Positions 23,027 to 33,080 of a DNA stretch of 64,000 bases are shown here, in pieces. The stretch is from Anseranas semipalmata (Eukaryota; Chordata; Aves; Anseriformes; Anseranatidae): assembly GCA_013399115.1 (NCBI GenBank), contig VXAA01001113.1:204381-268380 (forward strand), in the 5' to 3' direction. The position numbers were made by a program, and so were the translations under genes. The notes under the pieces are model-generated. The model had not been told where the DNA came from, did not search any database, and saw only the letters and a program-made list of their open reading frames with translations. Position 1 is the first letter of the stretch; each line of letters opens with the position of its first letter.

Positions 23027-23836
23027 GTGACTGGAGTTAAATCCAGTTGGAGGCCGGTCACTAGTGGTGTCCCCCAGGACTCAGTATTCGGGCCAGTTCT
23101 CTTCAATATCTTTATCAATGATCTAGATGAGGGAATCGAGTGCACCCTCAGTAAATTTGCAGACAACACCAAGTTAGGTGCACGTGTTGATCTGCTTGAG
23201 GGTAGGCAGGCTCTGCAGGAAGATCTGGATAGGCTGGACCGGTGGGCCGAGGCCAACTGTATGAAGTTCAACAAGGCCAAGTGCTGGGTCCTGCACTTGG
23301 GGCACAACAACCCCAAGCAGCGCTACAGGCTGGGGGATGAGTGGCTGGAAAGCTGCCTGGCAGAGAAGGACCTGGGAGTATTGGTTGATAGTCGGCTGAA
23401 TATGAGCCAGCAGTGTGCTCAGGTGGCCAGGAAGGCCAGCAGCAGCCTGACTTGTATCAGGAACAGTGTGGCCAGCAGGACTAAGGCAGTGATTGTCCCC
23501 CTGTACTCGGCTCTGGTGAGGCTGCACCTCGAGTCCTGTGTTCAGTTTTGGGCCCCTCACTCCAGGAAGGACATCGAGGTGCTGGAGGGTGTCCAGAGAA
23601 GGGCAACGAAGCTGGTGAGGGGTCTGGAGAACAAGTCCTACGAGGAGCGNTTGTGAGACATTGGAACAGGCTGCCCAGGGAAGTGGTCGAGTCACCATCC
23701 CTGGAGGTATTCAAAAGACGTTTAGATGTAGAGCATAGTGACCTGGTTTAGTGGAGGGCTTGTTAGTGTTAGGTCATAGGTTGGACTAGGTGATCTTGGA
23801 GGTCTCTTCCAACCTAAATGATTCTGTGATTCTGTA
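23027..23836 (+). mobile_element. CR1 LINE 3' fragment with internal gap
   Basis: This copy belongs to the same subfamily as the one at 41.39-42.64 kb. The frame is open from 23027 to the N at 23650 and starts within the RT domain ([12 protein letters not shown]). The catalytic box reads FADN instead of FADD, and PQGSVLGP has become PQDSVFGP, so the RT is inactive as well as truncated. At 23650 a single N replaces roughly 205 bases that are present in the 41.4-kb copy. The sequence then resumes at the C-terminal end ([20 protein letters not shown] region) and runs through the 3' UTR to ATTCTGTG units ending near 23836. The frame changes across the N, as expected for an unresolved gap rather than a real short indel. 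Confidence 0.95.
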
Positions 23837-24870
23837 AATCATGAGCATTAGGGCTTTCCTTGCAGATGATAGACTTGGATGAGCCTTCAGCCACTGAACT
23901 GAGCATGTGGTCATTATTCACTGGAGTCTGTGGACATTAGACTTGCCAAGCCCATGGCAAGGGATTGTTGTGCTGACAGGATGGACGCATGACAAGAAAC
24001 AATTTCTAACCAAGAAAGTTGACAAAATATTACATGAAAATATTTTTGTTATAGATCAACTTAAGAGTCTGATGAGTCTAGGAAACATTTTATTAATGTA
24101 CAACCATGCTTCCTATTTCTTTTGTGTACTCCCTGATAGACTCCCTCGTATCTCTCCTGCCAGCAACTCTGACTTATATTGTGTTGCCTGAATGGTGTTC
24201 AGCCATTTAAGAAATGCTGAGGTCCTTGGAGTACCTCCTTTTTTTAGGTGACTGATGTGAGGTATCTTAAGTGGATGTAGTGGTAAAAAGATGAGACCTC
24301 AGAAATTAAATTCTAAACTTTCTCAGCCATTTTGCAATATACTGCCAATTCTCTTCATTAGCTCAATCTTTTCCAGACTTGGCTAATCTAAGTAGACACA
24401 GATGTGCCTTTTGAAGAGAGCAAACTCAACTGCTTTGCTGGATACTAAGGGGGCTATAACAGTTCAGGCAAAGTAATGGCCCCTGAGCATGTTTTTTTGT
24501 TGTTTAATATTTTCCAGACATTTTTTTTTAGAAACCAAGTATATAAGGGATCCCATATGCAAGCAGTGACATACTCAGAAAATGGAAGGGTGTTCCTTGT
24601 CTTCTGGAATTTCTCATCTAGATGCAGGAGGACAGGTTGTAGAGAGTTAGGCTAAACAAGCCAGGAGAACAAGGTAGCAGTAACTTGGTCATGATTAGAG
24701 CAGTTAGGTGATGCTCATATATAACAGGACTAAAGTAAAGCAGTGTTAATAAAAATTATCATTTTCAAGCCATATGCTGTAGGTATCATAGTCTCCGCTC
24801 TTTTCGTTCTTTGAGACTTGTTATTGTCTCCTAGAGTCAATGTCATCTTCTTTTTCCTCCCTCCCTACCT
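23837..24870. other. unassigned non-coding DNA
   Basis: About 1 kb between two CR1 copies of opposite orientation. I see no gene or repeat in it. Confidence 0.6.
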
Positions 24871-25385
24871 TCATAGAATTATAGAATGGTTTGGGTTGGA
24901 AGGGCCCTCAAAGATCATCTGGTTCCAACCCCCCTGCCATGGGCAGGGATGCCATCCACTAGATCAGGTTGGCCAGGGCCCCATCCAACCTGGCCTTGAA
25001 CACCTCCAGGGATAGGGCATCCACAGTTTCTCTGGGCAACCTGTTCCAGTGCCTCACCACCCTCACAGCGAAGAATTTCTTCTTAATGTCTAATCAAAAT
25101 GTATCCTCTTTTAGTTTAAAACCATTGACCCTTGTCCTATCATTATCTACCTGAGTAAAAAGTCCCTCTCCATCCTTTTTATAAGACCACTTTAAGTATT
25201 GAAAGGCTGCACTGAAGTATTGAGGTCTCCCCGGAGCCTTCTCTTCTCCAGGCTGAACATCCCCAGCTCTCTCAGCCTTTCTTCATAGGAGAGGTGCTCC
25301 AGCACTCTGATCATCCTCGTGGCCCTCCTCTGGACCCGCTCTAACAGGTCCACATCTTTCTTGTGCTGGATGCCCCAGAAAGATT
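24871..25385 (-). mobile_element. CR1 LINE 3' fragment, antisense
   Basis: Reads as CR1 on the minus strand. The terminal 8-bp units lie at 24871-24887, followed by the 3' UTR and the C-terminal ORF2 end. On the minus strand, the thumb region at 25192-25392 gives [24 protein letters not shown] and [13 protein letters not shown] in pieces. The 5' truncation lies near 25385. The 3' end is the 'gatctttgagggcccttccaaccc' type also seen at 19.4 and 27.6 kb. The frame is broken between about 25100 and 25200. Confidence 0.95.
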
Positions 25386-27591
25386 CCCTCACCTTTACCT
25401 TCCCGAAAGCTGAGACGCTGTTTCTCTCAGTATTTTCTGTTTTGTTTGTTTTTATAACAATGAAATAAATGTATCTGAAATCCCATTTTTTTCTATGGTT
25501 TTCATAACTGCCTTCATTAATGCTACTTCTCCTTGTTAGGAGTAGCTGATTTATTTTATTATATTTGCCAGAAACATATCTGGAAGAAAAATAAACTGTG
25601 AGAAATAGGCCTTATCATGCCGTGCACACATGACTTTCAAATTGATTTTACTGGAAACTACATTATGAGGACAAAGACAATGCACTGGCATTCTTCTGAA
25701 CCTCAAAGACACAGTGAATCTTGACAATCCTCCAGGAGAAACTCTTGAAGTTTTTCCAGTGTGTCCATTGAAATTCAAGGAAATGCCTTCCCTTTCTTTT
25801 CTGCCTTCAAACTTTTGAGTTCACAGAAATGTTAGGCAAGTCTTTTGCTTTGAAATGATCTTAACTTCACAAAGGTGGGAGTCACCTTGGGTATGAAGAC
25901 TCAGGCATTCAGCATTATCATATAGCTACAGGACATTTGTGTTCCAGGAGAAGAGATGAGCAGACTAAAGATATGAACAATGTCCAATTCTGTTCATCCG
26001 AAACAGTAAATCCCATTGGAAAACATCTATCTTTAACTTAAAAATAAAAAATAATAATAATTAAAAAAAAAGAGAGAGAGAGAGAGAAAAAAAGAAAACC
26101 AGGGCTGGTTAAAGATACAAAACAGCTTAAAAAAATCCAAGCAAGAACTGTTCCAAAATAAGACATAAGCACTGAAAGCTTCACACTGAAGGGTGCATCT
26201 CATCTAGATTCAAGAGGAGTATCTCTAGAATAAGAGTGCAGTTCACACATCTGAACTCATCTCTGTTTGGTCTGTGGAGAGCACTAGTGACTGTGCTGCT
26301 GGCTCTTGTGTCACTCACAGGTTTCCACCTCTGTGCATATTGACCTCATGGTGTTGCTGATTTGTTGGAAGGGTTAGCAGTCAGGGAGACCATCCATAAA
26401 TCACTGTAACAAAGGCAAGGATTTCAACCTCTGCTCCCCCAGTGAGTTGGAGTGGATTTCAACTGTTACTTGAGAAAGGAACTTCTGTAAGAGAATGAGA
26501 AGGATGGGAAGGAGGGATAGGAGATGGGAACAGAAGATCCTTGTGCAGGGTGATGTCTGGATCATGGTAACTATTAAGAGGAAAAAGGCACTGAGGAAAG
26601 ATTAGGAGTCTGGCTCTGCTGCTTCCCCAGCTTGAGTAGTTTTGATTACAGGTGAATGGAAAGACAGTCTGCCACTAAACACAAAGGTTTTGCTAGGTCT
26701 TTCCCAAACCACAATCCTGTGTCCAGTGTAGATGACCAGTCCCAGTCTCCTATCTCCAATCCTGTCTCAGTGACCTTCAGAGAAATTTACTGGTATGATT
26801 CTCCTCTCCAAGAAAGCAATTTCTGTACTTTTGTGGGAAAGGGAATATGCTTATCAATGGCATATGATCATGCATTTGAGCATGACATTGCCTTTAGTTC
26901 TCACAGGGTCTGCTGAGTGTGAAAACTGCATGGTAGTCTGGGCCAGGGTCCTAGACAAAACATTTCCCACTTAGGAATCGATTTAGGGGCATATTTAATT
27001 TTCAACAGTAACTGAGGAATGTTTGTTTCTGGTTTTGGAAGTAGGTCTTCAATGTGAAATTTAAAACTAAAGTTAAAAATACCTCAAAAGGAGAAAGGAG
27101 TTTGGATTTGAAGCAGCAACTTGATCCTTTTTAAGGATAATATTCTATAATTCAGTTCTGGGTTCTACATCGTTTTTCACCATCTTCCTATTATTGAAAT
27201 CAACATTAATTAACACTCCTTTTACCGCGACTTTCATCCATGACTTTTATCATTGTCTTTATTAACTCTGTTTTATTTCAACATTACCGTTCTAAGCCAG
27301 GATATACCAAAATTAGTCAGTAAGAAGCTGTACTAGAGCCAGGAAAAAGTGATTCACCTGTTGCATGTTGACTCAAACAGAAGTCATTTGGAACTTTTTC
27401 TCAGATAAATAATTTCCAATATGAGAGAAGAGTTCCTGACTAACCTTAGTTGTCACAGTGTGTCAGTCATGAAGCAATGACCAGATTCAAGTAATATTTA
27501 AAACCAGTTGCAGCCTATAGGGTCAATATCTGCTCTATTTGCCTTCTAACTGACCACCATTGACATCACTGACAAGAAAGCAGAAGATGGA
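25386..27591. other. unassigned non-coding DNA
   Basis: No gene or transposon recognised in about 2.2 kb apart from an A-rich/(AG)n simple repeat at 26041-26098. Short open frames (for example 26656-26916) show no family resemblance. Confidence 0.6.
26041..26098 (+). repeat. A-rich tract with (AG)n
   Basis: AAT/A-rich units are followed by about eight AG dinucleotides (26070-26086) and more A-rich purine sequence. Confidence 0.85.
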
Positions 27592-27882
27592 CCCTTTATC
27601 AGTGATTGTATTGACAGGACAAGGAGTAATGGTTTTAAACTAAAAGAGGGTAGATTTAGATTAGATATTAGGAAGAAATTCTTTACTCTGAGGGTGGTGA
27701 GGCAGTGGAACAGGTTGCCCAGAGAACCTGTGGGTGCCCCATCCCTGGAAGTGTTCAAGGCCAGGCTGGATGGGGCTTTGAGCAACCTGGTCTGGTGGAA
27801 GGTGTCCCTGCCCATGGCAGGGAGGTTGGAATTAGATGATCTTTAAGGTCTCTTCCAACCCAAACCATTCTATGGTTCTATC
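27592..27882 (+). mobile_element. CR1 LINE 3' fragment
   Basis: A short CR1 copy covering only the C-terminal end of ORF2 and the 3' UTR. It contains text equivalent to RRNSLLxGW-type/NRLPREP sequence at 27690-27735, then 'ggagcaacctggtctggtgg'-like UTR and a worn terminal unit near 27872-27882. It belongs to the same 3'-end group as the copies at 19.4 and 24.9 kb. Confidence 0.93.
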
Positions 27883-28004
27883 ATGCAGTCATCATGTGGG
27901 CTGTATGACTCCTGTTGGGCCACATCTACAACCAGCATGAGAGCTTTCTCCAGCTATTGAAGGGCTGCATTGTACTGGTGAATTAAATGTCCCCACGGCC
28001 AGAC

Positions 28005-28025
28005 ACTGAGGACTGAGGACTGAGG
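28005..28025 (+). repeat. 7-bp tandem repeat, three copies
   Basis: ACTGAGG is repeated three times without mismatch. Confidence 0.9.
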
Positions 28026-28220
28026 ACCTCTTCCCCTCATTAAGCTGCAGAGCAGAAGCCTGACAGTGCCATTATTTTCTGATTTACATATTTATTTTAC
28101 TTGAAATTAACCTGTAGGTTTGACCCAGATTCATAAAGCTTTTTGGTGTGACCAAAAGTTCACTGGGCAATGTCTAGGGGTGGGGATAAAGAATTGGCTA
28201 AAAGATAATCAGTGAGTAAA

Positions 28221-28255
28221 AATTAAATTAAATTAAATTAAATTAAATTAAATTA
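28221..28255 (+). repeat. (AATTA)n microsatellite
   Basis: Seven perfect AATTA pentamers followed by an A run. Confidence 0.95.
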
Positions 28256-29795
28256 AAAAAATTAGATAGCCCCACTTACAGTGTCTGCAGTGTCCTGCAC
28301 ACTGGCACCTCTGTCTAAGTTTGAACCTCCAGAGATACTAACGTTGTGCTAATAATAACCAGCTCTGTATCTCTATCGCTCAGTGTATTCTACATATGCG
28401 TAAGATATTCATTGCTAATTTGTCTGCAGGAAGGTCTGAAATCCTCTCTGAAGATTTAAATGTCTTACAAGTTTTATTTTTACATCAGAGTTGCCGAAGG
28501 TGAGCCCAGTTTCACCACCCCCACAGCACTTAAAAAAAAAAACCTTCTAATTTGCTAGGAGAAAGTCCTCAAATCCCCACCCACAGTAGAATGGTATTTT
28601 AAATTTTCCCAGAAGAGTTGATTATGGCAAGACCCTTAAATTACCACCTACATCCATACGCCCACATGCATGTGCACTTGGGTTTCTGTAACATGGAGAT
28701 CTGGGAAATTGGCTTTTCGAGCGATCTGGATGCAGGCTTTTATACGTTTGTTGACAGAGCAGAGGTGAGCAAATGGAGCCTGTTTGCAAGCTCTGCACTG
28801 CAGCTATAGTCACAGGGGAATTTTCACCCCTAGAAAGCTGTCTCTTAACAGGTTGGAGCTCATCGGTAAACTTACACACCTGTAACTGCTTCTTTCTTTG
28901 GATTCAGCCTGGAAATTAAGCTGTGCTCCTGCTGCTGCCTCATGCAACGATGATGTTTCAGTCTGAGTAGATGTTACACTTATCCTTAAAAAAAAAAAAA
29001 AAATCACATGGCCCTCATTGCCCACACCAGCTGGAACAGGGTACCTGCAAGTATGCACAGTGCAGATTTGCAGACAGCAGATCCAGCATGGGGTGGGAAG
29101 CATTGGTGCCCAGAATAATATCCTCATGGACCACTGATAGACCATTTCATCCGGGGGAATGTGAGCAAGGGAAGGCCCCTGAGAAACTGGCACACAGGGA
29201 TGAATGCCCTGACAGATTAATGCTCGGTAGTGCTTGCCATGACAGGTTTAGGAAGAGATGCTAAATCTCCTGATTAGCAGTTTCCTGTCTCAACTACTCA
29301 GCAGTCCTTCTGTATATTTTATCCCCTCCTGTCTCTCTGGGACACTCCTGCCACCCTCTCTCTGCTGAGCTCTAATTTGCTCGCAGAATACAATCCTGCA
29401 CAGTCTCTGTGCTCTTTCCCAGGCAGGGAGAACTATAGATTGTGTTTTTGCTTTGGCCTCAGGTAACCTGTTGGGCTTCTTGCTGGAACTATATGACTTT
29501 CTGTTCCTATTTAGTTCCTCTGACAAACAATGCAGCTTTTTCGCTAGACCTCCTCTACGACTCTAATAGCTGTGATCCTGGCTAGCAAGTCCCACTTTCT
29601 AAAAGTGAAAGAGGTCATTAACATCCCAGCTGAGATTCTCAATATGTAAAAAGCCAGGGCATTCAATGATATTCAGCATCCTCTTAGCTGCAGTGCAGTG
29701 TATGATGGCATTTAGAAACTCATGCTTGGATATAGGGGCATGGCATGCTCAAAAAATGTGGGTGCAAGCTGAACAAGAGTGACCCTGCTTGCATC

Positions 29796-29839
29796 AGGAC
29801 TCATTGCCTTTCCATGTAGGACTCATTGCCTATCCGTGT
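29796..29839 (+). repeat. 22-bp direct tandem duplication
   Basis: Two adjacent 22-base units beginning AGGACTCATTGCCT differ at two positions. They look like a simple local duplication. Confidence 0.9.
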
Positions 29840-31479
29840 GAATGATATGTGAGAGATTTTTTTTTTTCATTTTTTCAAGACAAAAGCCAAAGGCTCATTG
29901 CAAAAGTATTGAAAGGACTATAAGAAAGCAACGACATAGTAGGCACGTGTGCTAGATCTGAGTGATGTTCTTACAGTGGGATTCTCAACAGCTAAACAAA
30001 GGGTATTAGAAAAGTCAGACACTCTCCTGAGTGTTTTCCCATGATGGGAATGCAAAAGTGCCCAGAATTACACAGAACATCTCTGGATAGAGTTCAGCTC
30101 CTCTCCTCCACTCCAAGGAGGTCCAGAGTAGAGAACAGAGATGGTCGGAGAGAGGAACTCCTGCCATTGCTGGCAGCAGCTATGGTGGGAAAGTAATACT
30201 GCTGGCTAAATGGTATTAAAGTGGGCACATGAGGTTGTAAAACTAGGACTTGGTTGAGAAGTGTCATAGACATGCCAGTTCTGCTAGCTTGGGAAGGGGA
30301 CTTCAACTCATTTAGCACTTTTCTCACCTTTAATGCATCCAGAACAGACTTGGGTTTTATGGTTTGACTGAGGTCCTGTATGTCCACCTCAGTGTAGCCC
30401 TTGCCTACTCCTTGGTGGCACTTAAAAGCATGGCCAGGTCATGTAGGTGAGAGGGACCATGTCTCACTCATCATTAGTGGCAAGGTGCCTATAAGAACAA
30501 GTCCCCATGAGTGGTTTCCTTCCTACAGAGCTCAACAATGAAGTGTCAGGAATGAGCAGCCCTTGTGCTCCAGGACAGGCTTGTAAGCTTGGAAGAAACT
30601 CACAGTGAAGTTTCCCAGGCTGGTAGCTTTTGAATGCTAAACCAAGAAGTATCCATCTGGTCTCAAATTCCTTGTGGGATGGGGGAAATTTGGATGAAAA
30701 AGAGAAATAATGGAATTGGCTAGGACTCAGCAGTTCTGAGTCAACAGACTGTGGCTGAGTGGCTGCTGGATAAGTGTGACCTCTCTTTTGCTCCCCTTTT
30801 CTCCACTTAGCTCCAAACTTTTCAGAGGTGACATAATATTATCTAACCGTCACTTTCTCACCTCTGCAGGCTATGACTGGCACTAATGAACTGAGGGAAC
30901 ACTTGTGTTTGTTTTGTTGTTGTTTTGTTGGTTTACATTTGTTTGCTTTTCTCTTTTGATTTGAACTTGGAGCAGCACATCTCCAGCAAGTGCATGATTA
31001 AGAGTCATGGAAATCTTTGCTATGCTTATTCCTGCAGTGTTCCCAAGTCATATGAAATGGCCTCTGGTCTACAAGACATAGAGACAGGATTTCCCCCATC
31101 TCTTTCATAACATGCAGGGTGGCAGTAGAAATTCCACCTCTCAGTGAAATTAGCACAAGTGACTGGATTTTAACTAGGATGAAGATGCATGGACTATGGA
31201 AACATGAGTCTTCTCTCATCTCAGGATTTTAGCTTGTGTGAATGCATTAATGGCAGAAAAAAAAGGCTCATGGAAGTACCTGGTGTATGTCTACCCTTTC
31301 CACCCTTTCAACTGAATGAAAGTCTGAGCCCACATAATAAACTAGAAGCTCCAGCTGGGTCATGAAATCTTTTTGGAGTGAGGACCCAGGACATTTGGTG
31401 ACTCAGAACATTACATACGAGCCCCGAGCTAACGCCAAGTAACAGCCAGGAGGGAAATGAAAAGCTGATAACTGCATAC

Positions 31480-32040
31480 ACAGTGATCCACTCTAAATTA
31501 GCACTGACCCCTCAAGAAAGAGATCTTGGAGTGATTGCAGAAAGTGCTTTCATGTGTCATCTCAGTGCTCAGTATAAGCAAAAATAATATGAGTAAAATC
31601 CTAGGACTTACTAGGAAATAGATAGAAAACAGAGCTCCACTTTAAAAGTGTGTATATAAATCCCTAGTGCATCTAAATCTGGGACACTGTGTGTACTTCC
31701 ATTCATGCCATGTAGAAAAAGGATGTTGTAGACTTAGAAAAGGTAAAAAGAAGGATAATCAGAGACATGGAGTAGTTTTAATAAGGGGAATGGCTAAGTA
31801 GGACTTTTCATTGCAGCAGAGAGGCATTCTAGATACCAGCAGACATCTACAAAGTGATGACAAGTATGGCAAGGTGGGGGTAAGAAATGTTTATTCATCA
31901 TTTCTCACACCTTGAGAAGCCAGGGGCAATAACAAAATGAGCAGGTTGATGATTTAAAACAAACTTGAGGAAGTTCCTTTACATAAATCATGGAACTTAT
32001 CACAGCAGTTAAAACTTTTTTTTCAGAAATAGTTTAGAAA
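31480..32040 (+). mobile_element. ancient CR1/L3-like LINE relic
   Basis: Plus-strand translation near 31495-31545 gives HSKLALTPQERDLGVIAES, which matches the RT segment [14 protein letters not shown] of CR1. Worn thumb-region text follows (31700-31960), including 'agaagccaggggcaataac', typical of the C-terminal part of L3-like elements. It carries many stops and frameshifts. The 3' end is placed near the T-run at about 32020. Confidence 0.6.
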
Positions 32041-32689
32041 AATCAACAGAGAAGAGGCTCAGGGGTAGCAACAAAATACTTAATCCAGATTCATCTAGCA
32101 AAACTAAACACTGGAATGTACAGGGGCAAAACAGATGAGCATTACCGTGCTTTCTCTGTTCCTTAATCTTTCCCCTAACACCTCATTATCTGTTGATCTG
32201 AGACAGGGCAAGGTACACTTTGGTCCTGACCGTGATGGCAGATCTTACAGCAAGGAATTAAATATGCCTACACTCACCCCATGGCATGCTTTCCTTCCAG
32301 CTTGGCCTTAGCTATAGTACCTTAAGGAAGTTTAACCGCAGTGATTTCCTAAATGATTTCAGTAGCATGGATCCAGGGCTGGGAACAACTGATCAGACAT
32401 CAGTTCTCAGGAAAAAAACAAAACAAAACAAAGCAGGAGGCTGTAATGAATCACATCCTGTCCCCAAATCAACACATCATGCTGTCGTCAAAAAGATAAA
32501 TGTTCTAATGCTATACTATGCTGTGTTACCTGCAGGCGATGCTCTGTTCACCCCTGGGAAAGCCTCGGTCAGAGGAGAGTACATAAAGTGGGGCACTCCA
32601 TTTCCAGAAAATTTGGCCTACTTCGTGAATATCTAGAGGGAACCAGAAGAACAGCCCACAGGGAAAAACTACCTGTGGGGAAATTCTGA
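32041..32689. other. unassigned non-coding DNA between two LINE relics
   Basis: No gene recognised. It may contain further eroded LINE sequence. A short AAAAC-rich tract lies at 32411-32430. The open frame at 32286-32636 (about 116 codons) has no recognisable family and crosses that simple tract. Confidence 0.55.
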
Positions 32690-33080
32690 AATCATTATCT
32701 CCTTCAGAGGACTGAGCAAAATATGGTAGCAGTGTTCAAATGCATAAAGGACTGCTTTAGGAGGAAGATGGGGAAATGAAATCTGTTCCTTGTGTTCATG
32801 ATGGATAGGGAAAAACATAAAGAGTTTACACTGCTATGGGGAAGAAGGCTGTTAGATATTACAAGAGACATTCCAATGGTTGGGACTGCAAAACACTGGG
32901 ATGAATTGCTGTGACACTGAACTGTGACATCTCCATCATGGGAGACCTTGGAAAACAGGTTAAACAAAGATCCATCAACAGCAACCTAGAAATACTGTAT
33001 CTTGCTTTGGGACAGCAAAACGGACTGCATGACCTCTTGAGATCTCTCCCAGACCTATGAATTTGTATTGCAGTCCTAAA
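32690..33080 (+). mobile_element. ancient CR1-like LINE 3' relic
   Basis: Frame-shifted translation gives VFKCIKDCFRRKMG, then RRLLDITRDIPMVGTAKHWDELL, followed by a segment like SWETLENRLN. This matches the order of the CR1 C-terminus (strand element, HWNRLP, SLEVFKxRL). It resembles old CR1 of the same general age as the relic at 31.5 kb. It seems to be a separate copy, because both carry C-terminal text. Confidence 0.6.

Larger units (their letters stand above)
27883..31479. other. unassigned non-coding DNA with small tandem repeats
   Basis: About 3.6 kb without a recognised gene. It contains a 7-bp triplet repeat (ACTGAGG, 28005-28025), an (AATTA)n array, an A16 run at 28988-29003 and a 22-bp duplication at 29796-29839. 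Minus-strand open frames near 28810-29193 and 30094-30387 have no ATG-started conserved look and no recognised family. Confidence 0.6.

Noticed and set aside
23174..23698. 174-codon minus-strand open frame
   Set aside because: It is opposite a CR1 copy and crosses the N at 23650, so it is an artefact.
23027..25385. Inverted pair of CR1 copies as a possible hairpin or inversion hotspot
   Set aside because: The two copies belong to different subfamilies and overlap only in their 3' parts, so long stable pairing is unlikely.
30094..30387. 97-codon minus-strand frame with an ordinary-looking composition
   Set aside because: It starts at GTG rather than ATG, lacks convincing splice borders, and resembles no family I recognise.
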